DNA of 54,764 bases from Eubacterium sp. AM49-13BH (GTDB lineage: Bacteria; Bacillota; Clostridia; Lachnospirales; Lachnospiraceae): contig NZ_QSEK01000020.1 of NCBI RefSeq assembly GCF_003464165.1, positions 1-54,764 of the forward strand, read 5' to 3'. Positions 8,243-16,603 of the stretch are shown here, piece after piece. The position numbers and the translations under genes were made by a program. Under the pieces are notes generated by a model that searched no databases, was not told where the DNA came from, and saw nothing but the letters and a program-made list of their open reading frames with translations. The first letter of the stretch is position 1. Every line of letters starts with the position of its first letter.

Positions 8243-9394
8243 ATGAGTTATATTATAACAACTTTAGGAAACCTCGTTCACCAGAGTGCATTCTTCGGAC
8301 TTACATGGGGTAATTACCTTATGGTTCTGGTTGCGTTTGTTTTCCTTTATCTTGCAATTAAAAAAGGATATGAACCTCTGCTCTTAGTACCTATTTCTTT
8401 TGGTATGCTTCTTGTAAACCTTTATCCTGACATTATGTTAGCAATAGAGGATTCAAGTAACGGTGTAGGTGGTTTGTTACATTATTTCTATTTACTTGAT
8501 GAATGGAGTATTTTACCATCACTTATTTTCTTAGGTGTTGGTGCTATGACTGATTTTGGTCCATTGATTGCTAACCCGGCAAGTTTCCTGCTTGGTGCAG
8601 CAGCACAGTTTGGTATCTTTGCAGCATATCTTATGGCTATCCTTATGGGATTCCCAGATAAGGCAGCAGCAGCTATATCAATTATCGGTGGTGCAGACGG
8701 TCCTACTTCAATATTCCTTGCAGGTAAGCTCGGTCAGACTAAATATATGGGACCTATTGCAGTAGCAGCATATTCATATATGTCACTGGTTCCTATTATC
8801 CAGCCACCTATTATGAAGCTTTTAACAACTAAGAAGGAAAGAGAAGTTAAGATGGAACAGTTAAGACCTGTTTCTAAGCTTGAGAAGATTCTTTTCCCTA
8901 TAGTGGTTACTGTAGTAGTAGTACTTATTCTTCCTACAACAGCACCACTTGTTGGTATGCTTATGTTAGGTAACCTTTTCAAGGAAAGTGGAGTTGTTAA
9001 GCAGCTTGCAGAGACAGCTTCTAATGCACTTATGTACATAGTTGTTATTATCCTTGGAACATCAGTTGGTGCTACAACAAGTGCAGAAGCATTCCTTAAC
9101 CTTGATACATTAAAGATTGTTGCATTAGGACTTATTGCATTTGCATTTGGTACTGCAGCAGGTGTGTTATTTGGTAAGGTTATGTGTCTTGTTACACATG
9201 GTAAGGTTAATCCGCTTATTGGTTCAGCAGGTGTATCTGCGGTTCCTATGGCAGCCAGAGTTTCGCAGAAGGTTGGTTCTGAGGCAGATCCTTCTAACTT
9301 CCTTCTGATGCATGCTATGGGACCTAACGTTGCCGGTGTTATTGGTACAGCGGTTGCAGCCGGTACATTTATGGCCATGTTTGGCGTTATGTAA
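8243..9394 (+). CDS. oadB: Sodium-ion-translocating decarboxylase beta subunit (OadB/MmdB/GcdB)
   Basis: The 383-residue, very hydrophobic membrane protein decarboxylates carboxybiotin and couples this to Na+ export. Many helices run across its length, with the family's conserved GGADGPTSIF segment near 150-160 and a late SAVPMAARV segment near 330-340, both in the region linked to Na+ binding. The length fits the OadB/MmdB/GcdB group. It lies between the biotin carrier and the OadA-like subunit, and an ATG follows a GGAGGT site. Its presence shows the operon can be a primary sodium pump and not only a soluble transcarboxylase. Confidence 0.92.
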   Translation: MSYIITTLGNLVHQSAFFGLTWGNYLMVLVAFVFLYLAIKKGYEPLLLVPISFGMLLVNLYPDIMLAIEDSSNGVGGLLHYFYLLDEWSILPSLIFLGVGAMTDFGPLIANPASFLLGAAAQFGIFAAYLMAILMGFPDKAAAAISIIGGADGPTSIFLAGKLGQTKYMGPIAVAAYSYMSLVPIIQPPIMKLLTTKKEREVKMEQLRPVSKLEKILFPIVVTVVVVLILPTTAPLVGMLMLGNLFKESGVVKQLAETASNALMYIVVIILGTSVGATTSAEAFLNLDTLKIVALGLIAFAFGTAAGVLFGKVMCLVTHGKVNPLIGSAGVSAVPMAARVSQKVGSEADPSNFLLMHAMGPNVAGVIGTAVAAGTFMAMFGVM

Positions 9395-9406
9395 AAGGAG
9401 GATATT

Positions 9407-10825
9407 ATGGCAGAACAGGTTAAAAAACCTTTAAAGATTACTGAGACAGTATTGCGTGATGCACATCAGTCTCTTATAGCTACAAGAATGACAACAGAGC
9501 AGATGCTTCCTATCGTAGATAAGATGGATAAGGTTGGTTATCATTCAGTAGAGTGCTGGGGAGGAGCTACATTTGATGCTTCACTCAGATTCCTTAAGGA
9601 AGATCCATGGGAAAGACTTCGTAAGCTTAGAGATGGATTCAAGAATACTAAGCTTCAGATGCTTTTCAGAGGACAGAATATATTAGGTTACAATCATTAC
9701 GCAGATGATGTAGTTGAGTACTTTGTTCAGAAGTCAATTGCTAACGGTATTGATATTATCCGTATTTTCGATTGCTTTAATGATTTAAGAAACTTAGAGA
9801 CAGCTGTTAAGGCTGCCAAGAAGGAAAAAGGACATGCTCAGATTGCTCTTTCTTATACATTAGGTGATGCTTATACACTTGATTACTGGAAAGAGACAGC
9901 TAAGAGAATTGAAGACATGGGTGCAGATTCTATCTGTATCAAGGATATGGCTGGACTTTTGCTTCCATACAAGGCTACAGAGCTTGTACAGGCATTAAAG
10001 GATGGTTCATCTCTTCCTATTCAGATGCATACACATTATACATCTGGTGTAGCTTCAATGACATACTTAAAAGCAGTAGAAGCAGGTGCTGATATTATTG
10101 ATACAGCTATGTCACCATTCTCAATGGGAACATCACAGCCAGCTACAGAGGTTATGGTAGAGACATTTAAGGGTACACAGTATGATACAGGACTTGACCA
10201 GAATCTTCTTGCTGAGATAGCTGATTACTTCCAGCCAATGCGTGAGGAAGCATTAAAGAGCGGACTTATGAATACTAAGGTTCTTGGAGTTAATATTAAG
10301 ACATTACTTTATCAGGTTCCAGGTGGAATGCTTTCTAACCTTGTATCACAGCTTAAGGAAGCTGGTGCAGAGGACAAGTACAGAGATGTATTAGAGGAAA
10401 TCCCAAGAGTTCGTAAAGATTATGGTGAACCACCTCTTGTTACTCCTTCATCACAGATTGTTGGTACTCAGGCTGTTCTTAATGTATTACAGGGTGAGAG
10501 ATACAAGATGATTACTAAGGAATCTAAGAAGGTTCTTGCTGGTGAATTTGGTCAGACAATCAAGCCATTCAATCCAGAAGTTCAGAAGAAGGCTATCGGT
10601 GATACAAAGCCTATTACATGCCGTCCAGCTGACTTGATTGAACCACAGCTTGAGAAATTCAAGAATGATCCAATTGTACAGCAGTACAAGCAGCAGGATG
10701 AGGATGTGCTTTCATATGCATTATTCCCACAGGTTGCGACAGAGTTCTTCAAGTATAGAGAAGCTCAGCAGACAAAGGTTGATCCTGCTAAGGCAGATAC
10801 AGCTAATAAGGCTTATCCAGTCTAA
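9407..10825 (+). CDS. oadA: Oxaloacetate decarboxylase alpha / transcarboxylase 5S-like carboxyltransferase, no biotin domain
   Basis: The 472-residue product is a TIM-barrel carboxyltransferase of the OadA / pyruvate carboxylase-B / 5S family. It shows RDAHQSLIATRM near 17-28, a lysine in SICIKDMAGLL near 178 (the position carbamylated in relatives) and MHTHYTSG near 206 (metal ligands). It moves carboxyl groups between oxaloacetate/pyruvate and biotin. It stops before the C-terminal biotinyl domain found in classic OadA (about 590 residues), so it must use the separate carrier of this operon. The ATG follows AAAAGGAGG. It is the last gene of the operon, with a terminator directly downstream. 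Confidence 0.88.
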   Translation: MAEQVKKPLKITETVLRDAHQSLIATRMTTEQMLPIVDKMDKVGYHSVECWGGATFDASLRFLKEDPWERLRKLRDGFKNTKLQMLFRGQNILGYNHYADDVVEYFVQKSIANGIDIIRIFDCFNDLRNLETAVKAAKKEKGHAQIALSYTLGDAYTLDYWKETAKRIEDMGADSICIKDMAGLLLPYKATELVQALKDGSSLPIQMHTHYTSGVASMTYLKAVEAGADIIDTAMSPFSMGTSQPATEVMVETFKGTQYDTGLDQNLLAEIADYFQPMREEALKSGLMNTKVLGVNIKTLLYQVPGGMLSNLVSQLKEAGAEDKYRDVLEEIPRVRKDYGEPPLVTPSSQIVGTQAVLNVLQGERYKMITKESKKVLAGEFGQTIKPFNPEVQKKAIGDTKPITCRPADLIEPQLEKFKNDPIVQQYKQQDEDVLSYALFPQVATEFFKYREAQQTKVDPAKADTANKAYPV

Positions 10826-10839
10826 TAATTAATAATAAC

Positions 10840-10880
10840 GGCCGTCATGTGCGCAAAAGCGTATGTGGCGGTCTTTTTTT
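10840..10880 (+). terminator. Intrinsic terminator of the decarboxylase operon
   Basis: A 15-bp stem (10840-10854 with 10859-10873, several G-U pairs) with an AAAA loop is followed by seven T. Its T-run is also the left end of the adjoining inverted-repeat element. Confidence 0.85.
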
Positions 10881-11037
10881 GCAGGTAATGAGCCATGCAA
10901 TCCAGAATGTGCTTGCACAAATTCTGGATTATATGGCGAATGCAGATAATGAACAACGAAGCACGAAGTGCGGAAGTTGTGAATTATCAAGGCTCGGGAG
11001 CAGTGAAGCTGCGTAGAGCCTTGACCTGCAAAAAAAG
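10873..11037. mobile_element. MITE-like folded element with 14-bp terminal inverted repeats
   Basis: A perfect 14-bp inverted repeat (CTTTTTTTGCAGGT at 10873-10886 and its complement at 11024-11037) encloses three hairpins. These are 10899-10930 (10-bp stem AATCCAGAAT plus GTGC/GCAC), 10945-10988 (GATAAT/ATTATC, ACAAC/GTTGT and GCAC-GAA-GTGC) and 10988-11023 (CAAGGCTC/GAGCCTTG plus GCAG/CTGC). The whole folds as a cloverleaf. No coding sequence is credible. It fills most of the 308-base gap after the operon. It could be a miniature inverted-repeat element, a structured RNA or a 3' stabiliser; which one cannot be settled from one copy. Confidence 0.55.
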
Positions 11038-11066
11038 CAAGGCAGCAAGCATGCAATCCAGAATGT
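10894..11066. repeat. 17-bp direct repeat pair around the folded element
   Basis: CATGCAATCCAGAATGT occurs at 10894-10910 and again at 11050-11066, 156 bases apart. The first copy contains the left arm of a hairpin inside the folded element; the second lies just outside its right end. This may be a duplicated fragment of the element. Confidence 0.7.
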
Positions 11067-11133
11067 TCCCCTTGATATAAATGCATTTTACATGTAAAAT
11101 TAAACTGTATGATTAAACAAAAGGAGCACAATT

Positions 11134-11754
11134 GTGATTAAGTTAGAACGATTTGAAGTTATGAATATGAATAATGCCATCAGAGGGGCAAGAAATCCAT
11201 TGAACAGCTGGGCAAGAATGGATAGCTATTTCGATGAGAAGGGGAATTTTGTTTTTGGTCCTAATGATCTTGACCTTGCCAAGAGATTATGTAAGGCAGG
11301 CTCAGACCACAGAAAGTTTATTAGACAGATATTTGTTACAGTTGATATAACAGCACCACTTTACTGGTGGAAAGAATACGACACATATAAGGTTGGAACT
11401 GTTGCTAACTCAACAAGCACAATGCATAAGATTCACAGCAAGCCTTTTGATATGGCTGATTTCAGTACAGACCATATGACTGACGCAACTCTTGAGATGA
11501 TGCAGAAGAATATTGATTTTCTTGAAGGGATAAGAACAGAATTTGTTGAAACTAAGGATAAAGCATTATGGTACAGCATGATTCAACTTCTTCCAGAAAG
11601 TTATAACCAGATGAGAACATGTACTCTCAATTATGAGAATCTTGTTGGAATATATTATTCTAGAAAGGGTCATAAGCTTGCTGAGTGGCATACATTCTGT
11701 GACTGGATAAAGGAACTGCCATATTTTTCAGAGCTTTTTATAGATAATGAGTGA
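11134..11754 (+). CDS. ThyX-like protein lacking the ThyX signature
   Basis: The 206-residue product is not a recognised enzyme, but its pattern follows FAD-dependent thymidylate synthase (ThyX). A beta strand with APLYWW (near 74-79) sits where ThyX has its AP-hh-W strand. Next comes a segment with VANSTST where ThyX has its RHRxxSxNxxSxR motif. Later come LPESYNQ and SRKGHKLAEW (near 176-190), resembling the ThyX LP...Y and RxxxHxxxEW region that helps bind dUMP. The RHR arginines are missing, so ordinary thymidylate synthase activity is doubtful. The GTG start is set by AAAGGAG eight bases upstream. The last eight bases overlap the next gene, an RpiR regulator. The fold assignment is inferred by eye. 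Confidence 0.5.
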   Translation: MIKLERFEVMNMNNAIRGARNPLNSWARMDSYFDEKGNFVFGPNDLDLAKRLCKAGSDHRKFIRQIFVTVDITAPLYWWKEYDTYKVGTVANSTSTMHKIHSKPFDMADFSTDHMTDATLEMMQKNIDFLEGIRTEFVETKDKALWYSMIQLLPESYNQMRTCTLNYENLVGIYYSRKGHKLAEWHTFCDWIKELPYFSELFIDNE

Positions 11755-12697
11755 TTTTGAACAACATACTGATATATTAAGTCTTATAAGAGTCCGTCTT
11801 CCAAAGCTTAGCAAAGGTCATAAAAGAATTGCAGATTTCATACTTGCCAACTATGAAAAATGTGCATTTCTTACGGCAGCAAAGCTTGGAGAAGTTGTGG
11901 GCGTAAGTGAATCGACAGTTGTAAGATTTCCAGCAGCACTTGGATTTTCGGGATATCCAGAGTTTCAGAGATCATTAGAAGGGATATTACAGGAGAAGAT
12001 TCATTCTTTTGACAGGATTGATGTGCTTAATTCACATATGACAACCAATATGGTAGTGAATAATGTTATGTCAATGGATGCAAGAAAGATAGAACATACA
12101 TTAAAGTCACTGGATACAGCGTCGTTTGATATAGCTGTTGAAGATATAATGGCGGCAGACAGTGTATACATAATTGGTGCAAGGGCGTGTGAACCTCTTA
12201 CTGAATTCTTAGGATATTATCTGCGCATGATTAAGAAGAACATACAGGTTATAAAGACTGGTAATTCCAATGAACTATTTGAACAGATGATGTACATAGG
12301 TAAAGGTGATGTTGCAATAGGTATCAGCTTTCCAAGATATTCAATGAGAACGCTTAAAGCAATGGAATTTGCTAATAACAGACAGGCAAGAGTTATTGCT
12401 ATAACAGATTCGATACATTCACCAATGAATATGTATTCATCATGTAATCTGTTTGCAAGAAGTGATATGGCGTCAATAGTTGACTCGCTCGTTGCACCAA
12501 TGAGCCTTATTAATGCTCTGATAGTATCATTGTGCCTAAAAAACAGTGAACAGGTAGTGGAGAATATTGAGAAGATTAACGCATTTGTTGATAATTTCGA
12601 GTATTCAGGCAATGATGAGATTAATATGTTAGATGAAAATGTTGTCAATGAATTAAGAAAATGTATGGATAATGCAGCTATTGATAAAGAGAAGTAA
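11747..12697 (+). CDS. MurR/RpiR family transcriptional regulator
   Basis: The 316-residue product has an N-terminal helix-turn-helix of the HTH_6 type (about 1-80, with LGEVVGVSESTVVRFPAALG as the recognition region) and a C-terminal SIS sugar-phosphate-binding domain (about 125-260). Such proteins control sugar, amino-sugar or sugar-acid genes in response to phosphosugars. No sugar genes adjoin it, so its target is unknown. The ATG lies inside the end of the previous gene (8-base overlap) with no strong ribosome site, pointing to translational coupling with the ThyX-like gene. The family call is secure. Confidence 0.88.
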   Translation: MSDFEQHTDILSLIRVRLPKLSKGHKRIADFILANYEKCAFLTAAKLGEVVGVSESTVVRFPAALGFSGYPEFQRSLEGILQEKIHSFDRIDVLNSHMTTNMVVNNVMSMDARKIEHTLKSLDTASFDIAVEDIMAADSVYIIGARACEPLTEFLGYYLRMIKKNIQVIKTGNSNELFEQMMYIGKGDVAIGISFPRYSMRTLKAMEFANNRQARVIAITDSIHSPMNMYSSCNLFARSDMASIVDSLVAPMSLINALIVSLCLKNSEQVVENIEKINAFVDNFEYSGNDEINMLDENVVNELRKCMDNAAIDKEK

Positions 12698-12709
12698 GAG
12701 AGAGCAATA

Positions 12710-13948
12710 ATGAGCAATGTTATAATAATAGGCGGTGGTGCAGCAGGAATGATGGCTGCGATAACTGCTGCCAGAAACAATAATAAGGTTACACTTATTG
12801 AAAAGAATGAAAAGCTTGGAAAGAAGCTTTTTATTACTGGAAAGGGCAGATGTAATTTTACCAATGCCGGGGATGAAGAAGATATATTTAATAGCATAGT
12901 TACCAATAAAAAGTTCATGTACAGCAGTTTAAGAGGGTTTTCTAACTATGACTGTATGGGATTTTTTGATGAGCTGGGACTTAAATTCAAGATTGAGAGA
13001 GGCAACAGGGTATTCCCGGAATCAGACCATTCGTCTGATGTTATAGGTGCGCTTTCAAGGCAGATGAAAAAACTTGGTGTAAATGTACTTCTTAATACGC
13101 AGGCTGTAGCTGTGAATGAGGAGAATGGCGAATTTGCAGGTGTTGTTGTAAAAGATGCATCAGGACAGAAGGAGATTAAAGGTGAGGCGTGCGTTATTGC
13201 AACAGGTGGTAATTCATATTCATCCACAGGCTCTACAGGGGATGGCTATAGATTTGCGAAAAGTCTGGGACACAGCATTACACCAATACTTCCGGCACTT
13301 GTACCTCTTAATGTCAGGGAAGAGTGGGAAGAACTTCTAATGGGACTAAGCCTTAAGAATATAGAGGTTACATTTTACGATGGTGACAGGAAAGTATTTA
13401 CGGATTTTGGAGAAATGCTTTTTACGCATTTTGGAGTAAGCGGTCCTGTAATATTAAGTGCAAGCAGCGTTATTACAGGAATAGTTAAGGAAAGACCGGT
13501 AAGATTAAGCATAGACTTAAAGCCTGCAATTACTGATGAACAGCTTGATGAGAGAATATTAAGGGATTTCTCAAAGGAACAGAACAAGGCGTTTAAGAAT
13601 TCATTAGATGAGCTGCTTCCTAAGAAGCTTATTCCTGTGATTGTAATGCAGTCGGGAATTAAGCCTGAAAAGAAGGTTAATGAGGTTACAAGGGAAGAAA
13701 GACAGAGACTTGTGAAGCTTCTTAAGAATTTTGAGATGACGATAACTTCCACAAGAGGTTTTAATGAAGCGATAATTACACAGGGAGGGGTTAATGTAAA
13801 GGAGATTAATCCTTCAACAATGGAATCAAAGCTTGTTAAGAATATATATTTTGCAGGAGAGGTTATAGATGTTGATGCAGTTACCGGAGGATTTAATTTA
13901 CAGGTAGCATGGTCAACAGCATACGCTGCTGCAAGCCATATACAATAA
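12710..13948 (+). CDS. HI0933/BaiN-family FAD-dependent oxidoreductase
   Basis: The 412-residue flavoprotein carries a dinucleotide-binding IIGGGAAGMMAA motif (about 5-17), EKNEKLGKKLFITGKGRCN near 33-51 and a C-terminal GEVIDVDAVTGGFNLQVAWSTA-type segment, all hallmarks of the HI0933 family. The reaction of most members is unknown; one relative (BaiN) acts on bile-acid intermediates, but that cannot be carried over here. Its position before cmk, ispH and rpsA is an arrangement I associate with Lachnospiraceae, suggesting a housekeeping role. The start has only a weak AGAGAG site, and the gap from the preceding gene is 12 bases. Confidence 0.85.
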   Translation: MSNVIIIGGGAAGMMAAITAARNNNKVTLIEKNEKLGKKLFITGKGRCNFTNAGDEEDIFNSIVTNKKFMYSSLRGFSNYDCMGFFDELGLKFKIERGNRVFPESDHSSDVIGALSRQMKKLGVNVLLNTQAVAVNEENGEFAGVVVKDASGQKEIKGEACVIATGGNSYSSTGSTGDGYRFAKSLGHSITPILPALVPLNVREEWEELLMGLSLKNIEVTFYDGDRKVFTDFGEMLFTHFGVSGPVILSASSVITGIVKERPVRLSIDLKPAITDEQLDERILRDFSKEQNKAFKNSLDELLPKKLIPVIVMQSGIKPEKKVNEVTREERQRLVKLLKNFEMTITSTRGFNEAIITQGGVNVKEINPSTMESKLVKNIYFAGEVIDVDAVTGGFNLQVAWSTAYAAASHIQ

Positions 13949-13970
13949 TTTATTTAAAGGAGCAGAGAAA

Positions 13971-14642
13971 ATGAGTGCAATAGCAATCGATGGACCTGCA
14001 GGAGCAGGAAAAAGTACAATAGCAAAGCTTTTAGCAAAGCAGTTAGGATATGTGTATGTTGATACAGGTGCAATGTACAGGGCAATGGCTGTATATTTTT
14101 CACAGAACGACATTAATCCAGATGATGAGAATGCAATTAATGGTGCTGTAGATAATATTGATATTAGTATTGAGTACAAAGACGGCGTACAGCAGGTAAT
14201 ACTTAATGGTGAGAATGTAACATCACTTTTAAGAACAGAAGAAACAGGAAAAATGGCATCAAAGACATCTAAGTATGCAGCAGTAAGGACTAAGCTGGTT
14301 GTACTTCAGAGAGGACTTGCAAAGAAAACAGATGTTATCATGGATGGAAGAGATATAGGAACAACAGTGCTTCCAGATGCGTTTGCAAAGATATATCTTA
14401 CAGCAAGTTCTGATGCGAGAGCTAAGAGAAGATATGATGAACTTAAGGAAAAAGGTGAAGATTGTAGTTTTGATGCTATCAAAGAGGATATTGAAAAAAG
14501 AGACTATGAAGATATGCACAGAGCAATATCTCCTTTAAAGCAGGCAGATGACGCTGTGCTTGTTGATACATCAGATATGAATATAGAACAGGTTGTAGCT
14601 GCTTTAAGTAAGATAATAGATGAAAAGAAGGCGGGCAGATAA
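13971..14642 (+). CDS. cmk: Cytidylate kinase
   Basis: The 223-residue product phosphorylates CMP and dCMP with ATP. A P-loop, GPAGAGKST, lies near 7-15, the nucleotide-binding DTGAMYRA follows near 32-39, and MDGRDIGT near 124 with a SDARAKRRYDE lid segment are typical of Cmk. The length is standard. AAAGGAG precedes the ATG. The next gene, ispH, begins immediately after the stop codon, so the two are translated together. The assignment is very secure. Confidence 0.96.
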   Translation: MSAIAIDGPAGAGKSTIAKLLAKQLGYVYVDTGAMYRAMAVYFSQNDINPDDENAINGAVDNIDISIEYKDGVQQVILNGENVTSLLRTEETGKMASKTSKYAAVRTKLVVLQRGLAKKTDVIMDGRDIGTTVLPDAFAKIYLTASSDARAKRRYDELKEKGEDCSFDAIKEDIEKRDYEDMHRAISPLKQADDAVLVDTSDMNIEQVVAALSKIIDEKKAGR

Positions 14643-15506
14643 TTGAAAGAAGTAATACTTGCAAAGTCAGCAGGCTTCTGTTTTGGCGTACAGCGTGCAA
14701 TGGATACAGTATATGCTGAGGCAGACAAGGAAAATGTATATACATATGGTCCGATAATCCACAATACTGAGGTTGTCAACGAACTTGAGAGCAAGGGCGT
14801 GAAGGCTGTTAATGATATATCTGAGATTCCAGAACCTGAAAAGTCAATTGTTATAATCAGATCTCATGGAGTATCAAAGGCAGTATATGAATCAATAAAG
14901 AACAGTGGGGCAAAGATTGTAGATGCAACATGTCCATTTGTATTAAAGATTCACAAGATTGTAAAGGATGCAAGCGCAGAAGGTGACCAGATTGTTATTA
15001 TTGGCAATGAGAAGCATCCTGAAGTTGAAGGCATTATGGGGTGGTCTGAGACACCTGTACATGTTGTTGATACAGTTGAAAAAGCGGAAAGATTGAAACT
15101 TGACAGAACTAAAAATGTGCGTGTGGTATCCCAGACGACATTTAATTACAAGAAATTTCAAGATTTAGTTGAAATTATAAAGAAAAAAGAGTACAATATT
15201 TGCATTAGTAATACGATATGTAATGCAACTGAGGAGCGTCAGAATGAGGCAAGACGGATTGCTCGAAGAGCTGATGCTATGATTGTTATAGGGGACAGCA
15301 GTAGTTCAAACACTCGTAAACTGTATGAAATTTGCAAGACAGAATGTCAGGAAACCTTTTACATTCAGACTCTTAGCGGCCTTGAGCTTGATAAGCTCAA
15401 ATCATCAGACTGCATAGGTATTACAGCCGGGGCATCAACCCCAAACAATATCATTGAGGAGGTTTATACTAATGTCAGAAGAAAGCTTTGCACAGATGTT
15501 AGATAA
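14643..15506 (+). CDS. ispH: 4-hydroxy-3-methylbut-2-enyl diphosphate reductase
   Basis: The 287-residue product catalyses the last step of the MEP pathway, making IPP and DMAPP with a [4Fe-4S] cluster. The three cluster ligands are Cys13 (GFCFGV), Cys97 (DATCPFV) and Cys193 (NTICNAT). HNTEVV near 41 and RSHG near 73 supply substrate-binding histidines, and TAGASTP marks the C-terminus. The start is a TTG directly abutting the cmk stop, so translation is probably coupled. The 3' end overlaps rpsA by 35 bases in another frame. In several clostridia IspH is fused to ribosomal protein S1; here the two are adjacent, with rpsA having its own strong ribosome site. Confidence 0.94.
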   Translation: MKEVILAKSAGFCFGVQRAMDTVYAEADKENVYTYGPIIHNTEVVNELESKGVKAVNDISEIPEPEKSIVIIRSHGVSKAVYESIKNSGAKIVDATCPFVLKIHKIVKDASAEGDQIVIIGNEKHPEVEGIMGWSETPVHVVDTVEKAERLKLDRTKNVRVVSQTTFNYKKFQDLVEIIKKKEYNICISNTICNATEERQNEARRIARRADAMIVIGDSSSSNTRKLYEICKTECQETFYIQTLSGLELDKLKSSDCIGITAGASTPNNIIEEVYTNVRRKLCTDVR

Positions 15507-16563
15507 CGAAGAATGGAAGGAAATCCGCACAGGTGAAGTTGTAGACGGAACTGTTATTGCAGTTAAGCCGGATAAAATCGTGCTTAATATAGGTGGCAAA
15601 TCTGATGGAATTATTACTCGTTCAGAGTATACATCAGCTCCTGATGTAGATCTTACTACTGTAGTCTCAGTTGGAGATGAGATGAAGGCTAAGGTTCTTA
15701 AATCAAATGATGGTGAGGGACAGGTTGCTCTTACATATAGAAAGCTTGTTGCAGATAATGGCAATAAGAAGCTTGAAGATGCATTTAACAGTCAGGAACC
15801 AATCACAGGCGTTGCTAAGAATATTAAGGGCGGTCTTGAAGTTATCGTTGACGAAGCAAGAGTATTTATTCCTGCAAGCCTTATTTCAGATACATTCGTA
15901 AAGGATTTATCTGTATATAATGGTAAGGAAGTTACATTTGTAATCACTGAATATGATCCTAAGAACAGAAAGATTATCGGTGACTGCAAGCAGCTTATTG
16001 TTGCAGCTAAGAAGGCAGCAGCAGAGGCAGTTCTTTCTAAGATCAAGGAAGGCGATACAATCGAAGGAACAGTTAAGAATGTTACAGATTTCGGTGCATT
16101 CATTGACTTAGGAGGAGTAGATGGTCTTCTTCACATCTCAGAGATGTCTTGGGGAAGAACAGAGAATCCTAAGAAGGTTTACAAGATTGGAGATTCAGTT
16201 AAGTGCTTTATCAAAGAGATTAACGGAGATAAGATTGCACTTTCAGTTAAGTATCCAGACCTTAATCCATGGAACAACGCAGCAGAGAAGTATGCTGTAG
16301 GTAATGTTGTTAAGGGAACAGTTGCAAGAATGACAGATTTCGGCGCATTTGTTCAGTTAGAAGATGGAATCGACGCATTACTTCATGTTTCACAGATTTC
16401 AAGAGAACGTATTGAGAAGCCATCAGATGCACTTTCAATCGGTCAGGAAATTGAAGCTAAGGTTGTTGACCTTAACGAAGCTGATAAGAAGATCAGCTTA
16501 AGCATCAAGGCATTACTTAACGACAACGAAGCTCAGGAAGAAGCTCCAGCAACAGAAGAGTAA
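15472..16563 (+). CDS. rpsA: 30S ribosomal protein S1-like protein (four S1 domains)
   Basis: The 363-residue product has four S1 OB-fold RNA-binding repeats at about 20-88, 105-170, 190-258 and 275-345. The last two are the clearest (DFGAFIDLGGVDGLLHISEMS and DFGAFVQLEDGIDALLHVSQ segments). It is shorter than the six-repeat S1 of E. coli, as usual in Firmicutes. It binds mRNA and probably the ribosome. GAGGAGGT lies eight bases before the ATG and within ispH. An upstream start at 15454 would overlap that site. A terminator follows. Confidence 0.92.
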   Translation: MSEESFAQMLDNEEWKEIRTGEVVDGTVIAVKPDKIVLNIGGKSDGIITRSEYTSAPDVDLTTVVSVGDEMKAKVLKSNDGEGQVALTYRKLVADNGNKKLEDAFNSQEPITGVAKNIKGGLEVIVDEARVFIPASLISDTFVKDLSVYNGKEVTFVITEYDPKNRKIIGDCKQLIVAAKKAAAEAVLSKIKEGDTIEGTVKNVTDFGAFIDLGGVDGLLHISEMSWGRTENPKKVYKIGDSVKCFIKEINGDKIALSVKYPDLNPWNNAAEKYAVGNVVKGTVARMTDFGAFVQLEDGIDALLHVSQISRERIEKPSDALSIGQEIEAKVVDLNEADKKISLSIKALLNDNEAQEEAPATEE

Positions 16564-16574
16564 TTAAAGATATT

Positions 16575-16603
16575 AAAAGGGCTGTTCTCACAGCCCTTTT
16601 TTT
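16575..16603. terminator. Intrinsic terminator between rpsA and ylmH
   Basis: An 11-bp stem (16575-16585 with 16590-16600), AAAAGGGCTGT with a TCTC loop, is followed by T residues. Both flanks are A/T runs, so it can serve both convergent genes. Confidence 0.92.

Noticed and set aside
8734..9378. Reverse-strand open frame (214 codons) opposite oadB
   Set aside because: Antisense shadow of a hydrophobic coding region; no homology pattern or ribosome site.
10881..11029. Cloverleaf considered as a tRNA or tmRNA
   Set aside because: Stem lengths, loops and overall size do not fit a tRNA; there is no TpsiC-like loop or CCA-type end, and no tmRNA tag frame.
10829..11131. Open frames on both strands in the gap after oadA
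   Set aside because: They run through the terminator and the folded inverted-repeat element; the translations show no recognisable domain and the DNA is explained by the secondary structure.
12217..12918. Long reverse-strand open frame (233 codons) opposite the RpiR and HI0933 genes
   Set aside because: It overlaps two well-supported genes, has low-complexity Ser/Ile-rich content typical of antisense frames, and has no ribosome site.
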